NCBI RefSeq assembly: GCF_022760965.1
Contig: NZ_JAKVIJ010000006.1
Coordinates: 1-64,000 of the forward strand
DNA length: 64,000 nt
Source of the DNA: Simplicispira sedimenti
GTDB lineage: Bacteria; Pseudomonadota; Gammaproteobacteria; Burkholderiales; Burkholderiaceae_C
Direction: 5' to 3'
Of this stretch, positions 53,786 to 64,000 are shown in pieces (position 1 is the stretch's first letter; the number at the start of each line of letters is the position of its first letter). Both the position numbers and the translations under genes were made by a program. Under the pieces are notes generated by a model. It made no database searches. It was not told the origin of the DNA and was given only the letters and a program-made list of their open reading frames with translations.

Positions 53786-53902
53786 ACCAAGCCAGGGCTC
53801 CCGCGCAAGGGCCGCCCCGCCGCGCCGGGAGCGTCCCCCTGCCCCAATCGCGCAGCGATTGGAGAGCGGGGGGAAGCGGCGCAGCCGCTCAGGGGGGTGC
53901 TA
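53786..53902 (-). repeat. GC-rich dispersed repeat, copy 3 (inverted)
   Basis: Read on the minus strand it gives CCTGAGCGGCTGCGCCGCTT, a C-run, an ATCGCTGCGCGAT palindrome, GGGGGACG and the core GGGGCGGCCCTTGCGCGG, the same order as at 16628. It lies between the convergent priA and CheX-like genes and reaches the CheX stop codon. The remaining 53697-53785 shows nothing recognisable. Confidence 0.75.
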
Positions 53903-54388
53903 CCCCTGCCCTTGCTCCATCTGCACCACCAGATGCGCCTCGTAGCGGTCCCACTGCACCGGGATGACGAAGGGCGCCATGCCCTGTGCCTGGTGTTGGT
54001 TTGCCTCGTGGCGGGCCTGGTCGCGGTCGATCACGCGCGGGGGTGAGATGTCCATGGCCTCGCCAAAGTGACGGCGGGCCTGGCCCGACATCTGGTTGGC
54101 AATCTCGCCCACGATGTCGCGGTGGCTGGCGTCGGTGTAGTCGCTCTCGCCAATGGACAGCAACACATGGGTGAGCAGTGCGCGCGGCGCGGCAAAGGTG
54201 ACGTTGCCACGGTAGCGCCCGCCCAGGTCGATGCGGCCATGGAAGTCGCTCCACACGGCGGGGGCGTCGTGGTCCATCAGGTAGGCGGTACGCACGTTGG
54301 CGCGGTGGCCGGTGGTCTGGGCAAAGAAGCCCAGAGCGGCATCCGTGAAGATCTTGACATCTTCGGCCCGAAGGCGGGGGCGGGTCAT
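53900..54388 (-). CDS. CheX-like chemotaxis phosphatase
   Basis: 162 residues. It aligns in layout with CheX/CheC phosphatases, which dephosphorylate CheY: the helix DIVGEIANQMSGQARRHF carries the ExxN catalytic pair (Glu95, Asn98), and only one such helix is present, as in CheX. It starts with an ATGA overlap on the receiver gene, and a GC-rich repeat follows its stop. It is therefore the natural off-switch for the adjacent CheY-like protein. Confidence 0.83.
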   Translation of the reverse strand: MTRPRLRAEDVKIFTDAALGFFAQTTGHRANVRTAYLMDHDAPAVWSDFHGRIDLGGRYRGNVTFAAPRALLTHVLLSIGESDYTDASHRDIVGEIANQMSGQARRHFGEAMDISPPRVIDRDQARHEANQHQAQGMAPFVIPVQWDRYEAHLVVQMEQGQG

Positions 54389-54759
54389 GCCATCAGCTCC
54401 TGCAGGGATTGGACCATCTGGTCGTCGGAAAACGGTTTGAGCAAAAAGCCATGCGCGCCCTTGGCCAGCGCCTTGAGGGCGGTGGCGCGGTCGCTCAGTG
54501 CCGACACCACCAGAATGCGCGCCTCGGGCAGTTGCTCGCGCAGCACCTCCAGGCAGGCCGGTCCGTCCATGCGTGGCATGGTCAGGTCCATGGTGACCAG
54601 GTCGGGCCGGTGGTGGCGCGCCTGGGCAATGGCCTCTTCGCCGTTCTCGGCCATGGCCACCAGTTGTACGCGCGGCAGGCGCGGGTCGGCGGCCAGGCGG
54701 GCGATGCGGTTGCGGAACACCATGGAGTCGTCCACCACCATGAGCTTGTGCGGCCTCAT
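54385..54759 (-). CDS. CheY-like single-domain response regulator
   Basis: 124 residues: a lone receiver with acidic pair Asp10/Asp11, phospho-acceptor Asp58 (TMDLTMPRMDG), Ser in VVSALSD and Lys in FLLKPFSDDQ. No output domain, so it works by protein contact or as a phosphorelay step. Its start overlaps the kinase stop and its stop overlaps the CheX start, both as ATGA. Confidence 0.93.
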   Translation of the reverse strand: MRPHKLMVVDDSMVFRNRIARLAADPRLPRVQLVAMAENGEEAIAQARHHRPDLVTMDLTMPRMDGPACLEVLREQLPEARILVVSALSDRATALKALAKGAHGFLLKPFSDDQMVQSLQELMA

Positions 54760-56789
54760 ACGGCGCTCCCAAAGCGCAGGATGAAGGTGGTGGACACATG
54801 CGGCTGCGTGAGCACGCGCAGCTTGGCGCCAGCGTCTTCCACCGCCTTGCGTACCAGCGACAGGCCCATGCCCCGGCCGGCGTGCTCGGTCACCTCGGTG
54901 GCGGTGCTGAAGGCGGGGTCGAAGATGTGGCCCAGCACCTCGTGGTCGGACAGTTGCGCCACATCGCTGCGCTGGCGCGCGATGCGCTCGCGCAGCTCGG
55001 GCAGCACGATGCCGCGGCCGTCGTCGCTCAGGCGCACCTCCACAGTGCCGTCCTGGTCGTGGGCAATGTCCAGGCGCAGCGCGCCCGCTTCGGGCTTGCG
55101 GAACTGGGCGCGCACGCCGGGCTGTTCGATGCCGTGCACCACGGCGTTGCGCACCAGCTGGGGCAGCACCTCACGCAAGATGCCCTGCACCTGGGGCGGC
55201 AGTTCGTCCTCGGGCAGGCGCGCAGCAAACTGCACCTGCTTGCCCATGGACTGCGCCACGCGCTCGGCCAGGCCGCGCAGGTTGTCCACCAGGGCCTGCA
55301 GCGCGGCCGAAGGTGCGCGGCGCGGCGCGGTCGGGCCCAGGCGCAAGAAGAAGCGTTGCAGGCGCTCGACCTGGTCCTGCAGGCGCGACAGCGCCACCAC
55401 CACGGGAATCAGGTCTTCGCCCTGCAGGCGCGGTCGGCGCAGCAGCGGAGCGAGGGCGTCTTCCATCTCGTGCGCTGCGCGTGCAATGCTGGCCGAACCC
55501 AGCGCGCCCGCTTCGCCCTTGATGCCGTGCACCAGGCGAGCGGCGTCTTCCACCAGCGCCAGGTAGTCGCCGGGGTTGCGGCCCGCATCGCGCAGGGTCT
55601 GGTTGAGGTCGCCCAGGCGCACGCGTGCGCCCAGCAGAAAGTCCTGCAGCAGCGCCGGTTCCTGCTCCAGCACGACGAGCAGGTCCTCCACATCGTTCTT
55701 GGCGGCCTGCTGGGTGGCCGCCAGCTCGCGTTCGAGCTGCACTTTTTCGGTCATGTCGAACACGGTGACCAGCAGCTCCTTGATGCGCCCGCCCTCGCGC
55801 ACCTGGCTGATCTGGAACGTAAGGTAGCGCGGCTTGCCCTGCCGGTCTTCGGGCGGCCGCACGGGCACTTCCTGCAGCGGGTTGAGCTGCGCCAGCAGCG
55901 CGGGCTTGACCTTGGGGTCCAGCAGCAGGGTCAGGTAGGTGGCGGCCTCGTCGGCGCGCTCGGGCTCGAGCATGCGGGCCAGCAGGGCGCGGAAGTCCTC
56001 GCCAGGTTTGACCGTGCGCATGAACATCTGGTGCGTGGCGGCCGACATCTGGCCGCCGATGCGCCCGTCCGGCCCCACCAGCAGCAGGCCTTCGGACACG
56101 GTGCGCAGGATGTCGTCGGTCTCCTGGCGCGCGGCCTCGGCCACGCGGTCCGACGCGCGCAGCTTGCGCACGAACTTGAACACGATGAACACGAAGTTGA
56201 GCAGCGCCAGCACGATGGCCGCCACCTGGATGGTGCGCATCATGCGCGTCTTGGTGCCTGCGGCCTCTTCCACGGCGCGGGCCAGATCGTCGCTTTGCCC
56301 CATGAGGCGGATGTTGCGCGCCACGGCCTTGGTGGCGGCCATGGCGATGTCATCGGTGTCGGGCGCCTGGGCCCCAATCACCGGGGCGATGGCCGTGTGG
56401 AGCGGTTGCCACTCGCGGTCGAGCTTGTGCCACAGCTCGCGCAGCGCCTGCGGGTCGATGCCGAACAGGCGGAATTCAGCGTCGGCGGCCATCGATGCCT
56501 TGAGCGCCGCCAACCCGTCGTTGAAGCCTGCTGTGCCCTGGCTGAGCTGGGCCATGCTGGTCTGGATGGGCAGGCCCTCGCGCTGCTCGGTCTGCAGCGT
56601 GAGCAGGGACTTGGTGATCTGCTGCGTCAGCATGCGCAGCTCGCCCGCGGTGTTGATGCGGCTGGCGTCGCGCTCCAGCTGGATGGACGCAAAGAAGTTG
56701 AAAAACAGAATCCCCAGGTCCAGCACGATGAACAAGAGGATGGCGAGCAGCAGGTCGCGGTACTTTCCCAAGCCCAGCGAAGTTTTCAT
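54756..56789 (-). CDS. CheA-like membrane kinase with PilJ-type sensor, PAS and Hpt domains
   Basis: 677 residues. TM1 (about 13-34), a PilJ/NarX-like periplasmic sensor (about 38-182), TM2 (about 186-207), a PAS-like domain (about 222-348), a short coiled coil, an Hpt domain (about 385-470) with phospho-acceptor His421 in LVHGIKGEAGALG, then a CheA-like HATPase (about 495-675) with LVRNAVVHGIEQPG, DDGRGI and GRGMGLSLV. There is no P2, dimerisation/CheW-binding P5 or receiver domain. It is a one-protein sensor feeding the adjacent receiver, with CheX downstream; all three genes overlap. A likely Comamonadaceae motility or attachment control system. Confidence 0.88.
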   Translation of the reverse strand: MKTSLGLGKYRDLLLAILLFIVLDLGILFFNFFASIQLERDASRINTAGELRMLTQQITKSLLTLQTEQREGLPIQTSMAQLSQGTAGFNDGLAALKASMAADAEFRLFGIDPQALRELWHKLDREWQPLHTAIAPVIGAQAPDTDDIAMAATKAVARNIRLMGQSDDLARAVEEAAGTKTRMMRTIQVAAIVLALLNFVFIVFKFVRKLRASDRVAEAARQETDDILRTVSEGLLLVGPDGRIGGQMSAATHQMFMRTVKPGEDFRALLARMLEPERADEAATYLTLLLDPKVKPALLAQLNPLQEVPVRPPEDRQGKPRYLTFQISQVREGGRIKELLVTVFDMTEKVQLERELAATQQAAKNDVEDLLVVLEQEPALLQDFLLGARVRLGDLNQTLRDAGRNPGDYLALVEDAARLVHGIKGEAGALGSASIARAAHEMEDALAPLLRRPRLQGEDLIPVVVALSRLQDQVERLQRFFLRLGPTAPRRAPSAALQALVDNLRGLAERVAQSMGKQVQFAARLPEDELPPQVQGILREVLPQLVRNAVVHGIEQPGVRAQFRKPEAGALRLDIAHDQDGTVEVRLSDDGRGIVLPELRERIARQRSDVAQLSDHEVLGHIFDPAFSTATEVTEHAGRGMGLSLVRKAVEDAGAKLRVLTQPHVSTTFILRFGSAV

Positions 56790-56890
56790 GGTGTCAGTCG
56801 AAGTAACAACCCCGCGATGGTGCCTTCGCTGTGTTGCACTTGCGTGACGCTACCCGCCCCGCACCAGGGTTTTTACTTATGCATCATTTT

Positions 56891-56940
56891 GGCCTCCAGC
56901 GCTTTATTCATAAGCGCCAGTAGCTACTGTTTTTATAGCA
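56891..56940 (-). repeat. AT-rich two-hairpin repeat, copy 7, downstream of katG
   Basis: Minus-strand reading: TGCTATAAAAACAGTAGC (hairpin 1), TACTGGCGCTTATG, AATAAAGCGCTGGAGGCC (second hairpin, 6-bp core GCGCTT/AAGCGC), then AAAATG. Orientation follows katG transcription. Confidence 0.7.
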
Positions 56941-56975
56941 CCCTTCGCCCTGTGTGCGTCACAGTGCGAAGGGTG
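56939..56975 (-). terminator. Stem-loop after katG
   Basis: CACCCTTCGC (56939-56948) pairs perfectly with GCGAAGGGTG (56966-56975), and CTGTG/CACAG pairs inside the loop. It begins 11 bp past the katG stop. There is no T run on the minus strand, so it may be a stability hairpin rather than an intrinsic terminator. Confidence 0.5.
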
Positions 56976-56986
56976 CGCCGCCGCGC

Positions 56987-59218
<2,232 letters not shown>

Positions 59219-59328
59219 GGTGGTTCTCCTGGGGGTGCAATGGAAGAACCCTTACTTTAGGCACGATCAATCGCCGTGTAAAAGCAATTGAACCAATCAA
59301 ACAGATAGCAAAAACCCGTGCCGGGCAG

Positions 59329-60291
59329 TCACTGCACCAGAGATACCGCCGCCGAAAAGCTGAGAAAGGAGGCCGCCGTCGTCACCAGGATGATGCGCGC
59401 GATGCGCCCGTTGTCAGCCCCCATGCGCTCGGCCAGCAGCGACACGTTGCTGGCGCTGGGCAGCGCGGCGGTCAGCACCATGACCGTGAGCGCAAAGGGG
59501 CTCAGCCCCGCGCCCCACTGCATGGCCGTGGCCCCCACCGCCAGCACCAGCAGCGGGTGCAGCAGCAGCTTCATCAGCGCCACGGGCAGGTAGTCCGACA
59601 CCGGCATGGGGTGGCTGGCCTGGATCTGCGAGCGCGCCAGCACCGCGCCAATGGTGAACAGCGCCACCGGCGAGGCCGCATCGGCCAGCAGCCAGGCGGT
59701 CTTTTCCACCGGCGCGGGCAGGCGCCACTCCAGGTACGAGGCCAGCGCGCCGCCCAGAATCGCCCAGGGCATGGGGTTGGCGGCCACACCGCGCAGCGCC
59801 TTGCGCGCAGCATCCAGCATGGCGGCGCGGCCATGGCCCTGGCCATCGTCCAGGCGCGAGAGCGCCACGCACAGCGAGCTGGTGACCACCATGTCCACCA
59901 CGATCATCACAATCACCGGCCCGGCCGCCTGCGCGCCCAGCAACGCCACCAGCAGCGGCACGCCCATGAAGCCTGAATTGGGAAACGCCGCCACCAGCGC
60001 GCCAAAGGCCGCATCGTTCCAGCGGATGCGCTCGTTGCGCGTCACCGCAATGGCAAACGCCACCAGCACCAGGCCGCACAGCAGGTACACCGCCGCCACC
60101 GACAGGTCGAGCAACTGCGCGATCGGCGTGGTCGAGCCAAAGCGGTACAGCATGCACGGCAGCGCGAAAAACAGCACAAAGCCGTTGAGCCCTGGTATGG
60201 CCTCCAGCGGCAGCATGCGCCGCTGCGCCGCCAGGTAGCCGGCGAGCACAAGCGCGAAAAAGGGGAAGGTGACGAGCAGGATGGAGAGCAC
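59329..60291 (-). CDS. AEC-family (auxin efflux carrier-like) transporter
   Basis: 320 residues, about ten membrane helices in two five-helix halves. Family features: ALPCMLYRFGS early, FPNSGFMGVPLLVALLG (about 103-119) and LPSASNVSLLAERMG near the end. Bacterial members are proposed malate, malonate or other organic-anion/amino-acid permeases; the substrate here is unknown. 110 bp upstream of katG in the same direction but probably separate. Divergent from rep over about 90 bp. Confidence 0.9.
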   Translation of the reverse strand: MLSILLVTFPFFALVLAGYLAAQRRMLPLEAIPGLNGFVLFFALPCMLYRFGSTTPIAQLLDLSVAAVYLLCGLVLVAFAIAVTRNERIRWNDAAFGALVAAFPNSGFMGVPLLVALLGAQAAGPVIVMIVVDMVVTSSLCVALSRLDDGQGHGRAAMLDAARKALRGVAANPMPWAILGGALASYLEWRLPAPVEKTAWLLADAASPVALFTIGAVLARSQIQASHPMPVSDYLPVALMKLLLHPLLVLAVGATAMQWGAGLSPFALTVMVLTAALPSASNVSLLAERMGADNGRIARIILVTTAASFLSFSAAVSLVQ

Positions 60292-60382
60292 GGTGCCTGG
60301 GATTGTCTCAGCAGTGCCCAGGGCATGCCTGACCCCTGGCTTGCGCCGGTATGATCCAGCGCTTTGCCCCTTGCGCTACCCC

Positions 60383-62455
60383 ATGTCTGCCGGTCTTAAC
60401 CTCGCCCAGCTCCAGGCCGTCCGTTTCACCAGCGGGCCCTGCCTGGTGCTGGCCGGCGCCGGGTCGGGCAAGACGCGGGTGATCACGCACAAGATTGCGC
60501 ACCTGATCGAGCAGGGGATGGAGCCCAAGCGCATTGCGGCCATCACCTTCACCAACAAGGCGGCGGCCGAGATGCGCGAGCGCGCCAAGGGGCTGATCGG
60601 CAAGGCGGCCAAGGACGTGGTGGTGTGCACCTTCCACGCGCTGGGCGTGCGCATGGTGCGCGAGGACGGCAAGGTGCTGGGCCTCAAGCCCCAGTTCAGC
60701 ATCCTGGACCAGGATGACGTGACCAGCATCCTGAAGGACGCCGCAGGCGGCACCACCGACGCCGCCACGGCGCGCCAGTGGCAGTGGACCATCAGCCTGT
60801 GGAAGAACATGGGCCTGAACGCCGCCCAGGCGCTGGCCCAGGCCAAGGACGAGCACGAGCGCAGCATTGCGCTCATCATGCAGCGCTACGAAGAGCGCCT
60901 GACGGCCTACCAGAGCGTGGACTTTGACGACCTCATCAGCCTGCCGCTCAAGCTGTTGCGCGACCACCCCGAGGTGCGCGCCAAGTGGCAGCAGCAGCTC
61001 GGCCATGTGCTGGTGGACGAATACCAGGACACCAACGCCACGCAGTACGAGCTGCTCAAGCTGCTGGTGGGCGAACGCGGGCGCTTTACCGCCGTGGGCG
61101 ACGACGACCAGTCCATCTACGGCTGGCGCGGCGCCACGCTGGACAACCTGAAAAAACTGCCGGTGGACTATCCGCAGCTCAAGGTCATCAAGCTGGAGCA
61201 GAACTACCGCTCCACCAGCGCCATCCTGCGTGCGGCCAACAACGTGATCGGGCCCAACCCCAAGCTGTTCCCCAAGACGCTGTTCAGCGAGCTGGGCGAG
61301 GGCGAACCCGTGCGCGTGGTGGACGCCGACAGCGAGGAGCACGAGGCCGAGCGCGCCGTGGCGCGCCTGCAGGGCCTGCGCGCCGCCGCCAACCCGCCGC
61401 CGGACTGGAAAAGTTTCGCCATCCTGTACCGCGCCAACCACCAGGCCAAGCCGTTCGAGAAGGCGCTGCGCAAGGCCAACATCCCGTACAAGGTGTCGGG
61501 CGGAACGAGCTTTTTTGACCGTGCTGAAATCCGCGACCTGTGCGCCTGGTTCCGGCTGTGGATCAACAGCGACGACGACCCGGCGTTTCTGCGCGCCATC
61601 ACCGCGCCCAAGCGCGGCATCGGCCACACCACGCTGGGGCAGCTCGGCGCTTTTGGCGCGGCCCACCACACCAGCCTGTTTGCCGCGCTGTTTTCGCCCA
61701 TGCTGCCCGCCACGCTGCCCCGGCGTGCGCTGGACGGCCTGCACGAGTTTGGCCGCTACATCAACGACCTGGAGTACCGCGCGCGCCAGACCCGGGGGGC
61801 CGAGGCAGCGCGCGCCTTTCTGACCGAATGGCTGCAGGAGATCGGCTACGAAAAGCACCTCTACGACGGCGAGGACAGCGAGAAGGTGGCGGCCGCGCGC
61901 TGGAGCAACGTGCTGGAGTTCTGCGACTGGATGGCGCAGCGCGCGGGCGGCCAGATCGACGACACGGCGGGCGCCACCACGCAGATGGAAACCAAGAGCC
62001 TGCTGGAGGTGGCGCAGAACATTGCGCTGCTGTCCACCCTGTCCGAGCGCGAGAAGGACCAGGACGTGGTGACGCTCTCCACCCTGCACGCCTCCAAGGG
62101 CCTGGAGTGGCCGCATGTGATCCTGGCGGGCGTGACCGAGGGCATGCTGCCCTTCAAGCTCGACGATGACGACGGGCGCCAGCAAAAGCTGAGCGACGAC
62201 ACCATCGCCCGCCTGCAGGAAGAGCGCCGCCTGATGTACGTGGGCATCACGCGCGCGCAGCGCACGCTGGCCGTGAGCTGGACGAAAAAACGCAAGAAGG
62301 GCCGCGAGATGGTGGCGGCCCAGCCCAGCCGCTTCATCGCCGAGATGGCGCTGTCGGCCACCACCGCGCGCGAAGACCCGCGCGAAAAGCTCAAGGCCCT
62401 GCGCGCCGAGTTCGCACGCAAGGCCCAGGAACGCGCCGAGCCCCCGGTGGCTTGA
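60383..62455 (+). CDS. rep: ATP-dependent DNA helicase Rep (UvrD/Rep superfamily 1)
   Basis: 690 residues. SF1 motifs: Walker A AGAGSGKTRVITHKIA (about 24-39), ITFTNKAAAEMRER (Ia), DEYQDTNATQ (II), GDDDQSIYGWRGA (III), QNYRSTSAIL (IV), TLHASKGLEWPHV (V) and LMYVGITRAQ (VI). The length fits Rep better than UvrD. Start 60383 (MSAGLNLAQLQAV) matches the family; the frame opens from 60269. An AT-rich repeat forming a terminator follows the stop. Confidence 0.93.
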   Translation: MSAGLNLAQLQAVRFTSGPCLVLAGAGSGKTRVITHKIAHLIEQGMEPKRIAAITFTNKAAAEMRERAKGLIGKAAKDVVVCTFHALGVRMVREDGKVLGLKPQFSILDQDDVTSILKDAAGGTTDAATARQWQWTISLWKNMGLNAAQALAQAKDEHERSIALIMQRYEERLTAYQSVDFDDLISLPLKLLRDHPEVRAKWQQQLGHVLVDEYQDTNATQYELLKLLVGERGRFTAVGDDDQSIYGWRGATLDNLKKLPVDYPQLKVIKLEQNYRSTSAILRAANNVIGPNPKLFPKTLFSELGEGEPVRVVDADSEEHEAERAVARLQGLRAAANPPPDWKSFAILYRANHQAKPFEKALRKANIPYKVSGGTSFFDRAEIRDLCAWFRLWINSDDDPAFLRAITAPKRGIGHTTLGQLGAFGAAHHTSLFAALFSPMLPATLPRRALDGLHEFGRYINDLEYRARQTRGAEAARAFLTEWLQEIGYEKHLYDGEDSEKVAAARWSNVLEFCDWMAQRAGGQIDDTAGATTQMETKSLLEVAQNIALLSTLSEREKDQDVVTLSTLHASKGLEWPHVILAGVTEGMLPFKLDDDDGRQQKLSDDTIARLQEERRLMYVGITRAQRTLAVSWTKKRKKGREMVAAQPSRFIAEMALSATTAREDPREKLKALRAEFARKAQERAEPPVA

Positions 62456-62461
62456 CGCATT

Positions 62462-62520
62462 TTGCTACTGTTTTTATAGCTGCTTGCGCTTGTAGAATAA
62501 GCGCCACAGCCTATTTTTTA
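62462..62520 (+). repeat. AT-rich two-hairpin repeat, copy 8, between rep and pldA
   Basis: TTGCTACTGTTTTTATAGC (hairpin 1), TGCTT, GCGCTT (62486-62491) paired with AAGCGC (62499-62504), CACAGCC, then TATTTTTTA. It is a ready terminator for rep and fills most of the 79-bp gap. Confidence 0.8.
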
Positions 62521-62534
62521 CTTCAATTTCTGCC

Positions 62535-63707
62535 ATGCTCCCATCCCCTCGTTCTCCGTCCCTGAAGGCCGCAGGTGTGGTGCTGGCTGGTGCGCTGGCC
62601 GCGCCACTGGCCCAGGCCAGCAGCGCCGCAGACCCCACCCACCCCGCCTGGCAGCGCTGCACCGCGCTGGCCGACAGCGCCCAGCGCCTGGCCTGTTTTG
62701 ATGCCTGGGCCGGCCAGCAGGCCTGGCAGGCCCCAGCCGCCAGCAGTGCGCAAGCGGCTGCCCAGGAGCCCCCCAGCGGACTGCCTGACCCGGTGGACAC
62801 CACCCTGCCTGCCACGCGCATGATCGAGGTGGCCCAGGTCGAGGGCTGCCGCGACACGCAGTATTCCGAGCTGTCGCGCTTCTGGGAGCTGGAGATGGGC
62901 AGCAGTTGCGGCACCTTCCGCTTTCGGGGCTACCGGCCGCTGAGCGCCTCGGTGGTGGCCTCCGACAGCGTGAACCGCCAGCCCAGCTCCCCCGCGCCCG
63001 AGCACACCGCCCTCTCCAGCGTGGCCTACCGCAGCACCGAAGCGCGCCTGCAGCTTTCGGTGCGCACCAAGATTGCGCAAAGCCTGCTCACGCAGGACCA
63101 CCCCACGCACAAGGATTCGCTGTGGTTTGGCTACACCCAGCAGTCGTACTGGCAGTTGTTCAGCCCGCACATCTCGCGCCCGTTCCGCACCACCGACCAC
63201 GCGCCCGAGGTGATGTACGTGTATCCCACCGACGCGCAGCTCCCCTGGGGCTGGCGCTGGCGCTACAGCGGCATCGGCTTGGTGCACCAGTCCAACGGCC
63301 AGAGCCTGCCGCTGTCGCGCAGCTGGAACCGCACCTACCTGATGACTGGCATGGAGCTGGGCAACCAATGGAGCGTGAATGCGCGTATCTGGAAGCGCAT
63401 CCCCGAAAAGGCCGAGAGCGACGACAACCCCGGTATCAGCGACTACGTGGGCCGGGGCGAACTGTCCGCCTTCTGGAACCTGAACCGCGACCACACCCTG
63501 GGCGTGACGCTGCGCCATTCGCTCTCGTCCACCTCGCGCGGCTCAGTGCGGCTGGAATGGATGCAAAGCCTGGGCGCAGGGCTGGGCGGCGGCAAGAGCA
63601 ACCTGCGCCTGCACACCCAGCTCTTCAGCGGCTACGGCGACAGCCTGGTGGACTACAACCGCAAGCGCACCGTGTTCACCCTGGGCCTGAGCCTGGTGGA
63701 CTTTTGA
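62535..63707 (+). CDS. pldA: Outer-membrane phospholipase A (OMPLA)
   Basis: 390 residues. Signal peptide (about 1-29, ending AQA), a ~100-residue N-terminal extension with DSAQRLACFDAWAG, then the 12-strand barrel. The OMPLA triad is complete: His251, Ser253 and Asn265 in VHQSNGQSLPLSRSWNRTY. It hydrolyses phospholipids that reach the outer leaflet, after dimerisation. The last residues (LGLSLVDF) end in Phe, as barrels require. Confidence 0.92.
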   Translation: MLPSPRSPSLKAAGVVLAGALAAPLAQASSAADPTHPAWQRCTALADSAQRLACFDAWAGQQAWQAPAASSAQAAAQEPPSGLPDPVDTTLPATRMIEVAQVEGCRDTQYSELSRFWELEMGSSCGTFRFRGYRPLSASVVASDSVNRQPSSPAPEHTALSSVAYRSTEARLQLSVRTKIAQSLLTQDHPTHKDSLWFGYTQQSYWQLFSPHISRPFRTTDHAPEVMYVYPTDAQLPWGWRWRYSGIGLVHQSNGQSLPLSRSWNRTYLMTGMELGNQWSVNARIWKRIPEKAESDDNPGISDYVGRGELSAFWNLNRDHTLGVTLRHSLSSTSRGSVRLEWMQSLGAGLGGGKSNLRLHTQLFSGYGDSLVDYNRKRTVFTLGLSLVDF

Positions 63708-63907
63708 GGGATAAGCTGATCTGACACAAGCCGTTACGCAATCGCATGCCGGTTTTCTTGTGACGGACATGTCCCCACGCGACAATCCGCAGCGCGCCCG
63801 GCGGCCCGTGACGGCGTGTCGGCGATAAGCGGCACATTACCGCCTTTATTCCAACGCATTGCGGGTGGCCACAGACCGGACAATTCAGCCATCGGAGATG
63901 ACGACCC

Positions 63908-64000
63908 ATGGACTTGCAATACCAGCTCAAGGCAGGCAGCTACTACCTGTACGACATGCGTGAGGCCCCCAGCGCCATCACCGGCGAGCGGCGCTTCAAG
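63908..64000 (+). CDS. Start of an unknown gene cut by the right edge
   Basis: ATG 63908 follows GGAG by 9-10 bp and stays open for 31 codons to the edge (starting MDLQYQLKAGSYYLYDMREA). The family cannot be identified from this. The 200-bp gap before it (63708-63907) shows no other gene or clear promoter. Confidence 0.55.
   Translation, partial: MDLQYQLKAGSYYLYDMREAPSAITGERRFK

Overview
The window is a GC-rich chromosomal segment that looks like a Comamonadaceae beta-proteobacterium (Acidovorax or a close relative). The grounds are the very high GC content, the gene content (a DUF2917 gene beside a GcvA-like LysR gene, HexR-tal-pgi, hemE-priA, a beta-proteobacterial porin) and two dispersed short-repeat families in gene 3' ends. 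No rRNA, tRNA or CRISPR array was recognised. The genus is inferred from general family resemblance, not from a search.

Layout. 1-400: AT-richer foreign DNA carrying the 3' end of an unknown gene, a strong terminator and three copies of a 13-bp motif that resembles Tn7 TnsB sites. It ends about 23 bp from the glmS stop codon, the classical attTn7 position. 401-5238: glmS, a divergent Lrp/AsnC regulator, and glmU translationally coupled to a soluble orphan histidine kinase. 5257-5521: a non-coding element built of nested inverted repeats. 5562-11866: DUF2917 and LysR genes, then a central-carbon block (RpiR/HexR regulator, transaldolase, a KAS III-like enzyme, glucose-6-phosphate isomerase). 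11907-25972: a flagellar cluster with flgN, flgM and flgA on the minus strand and flgBCDEFGHIJKL plus an HDOD-domain gene on the plus strand.

26014-36028: a MocR/PdxR-type regulator divergent from a plus-strand run of amino-acid-related genes (LysE exporter, EamA exporter with a damaged 5' end, PLP aminotransferase, two tandem PhzF-family isomerases, VOC protein, threonine-dehydratase-like enzyme, histidine phosphatase), then a Tat-type serine-hydrolase lipoprotein. 36059-38210: a two-component pair in kinase-first order. 38236-39947: a three-gene minus-strand operon (DUF1569, membrane protein, creatininase family). 40084-50960: DsbD/ScsB-like reductase, porin, CoA-binding protein, O-acetylhomoserine sulfhydrylase, Uup, TerC, NhaR-like regulator, hemE. 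50961-51557: a non-coding stretch with four perfect DnaA boxes, then priA. 53900-56789: a three-gene phosphorelay operon (PilJ-like sensor/Hpt/HATPase kinase, CheY-like receiver, CheX-like phosphatase). 56987-63707: katG, an AEC transporter, rep helicase and pldA. A gene cut by the right edge begins at 63908.

The most interesting signals are the Tn7-like end at attTn7, an AT-rich two-hairpin repeat family that ends transcripts and also sits in frame inside MocR, PriA and a VOC protein, the DnaA-box cluster before priA, the nested inverted-repeat element upstream of glmU, and the kinase-receiver-CheX operon.
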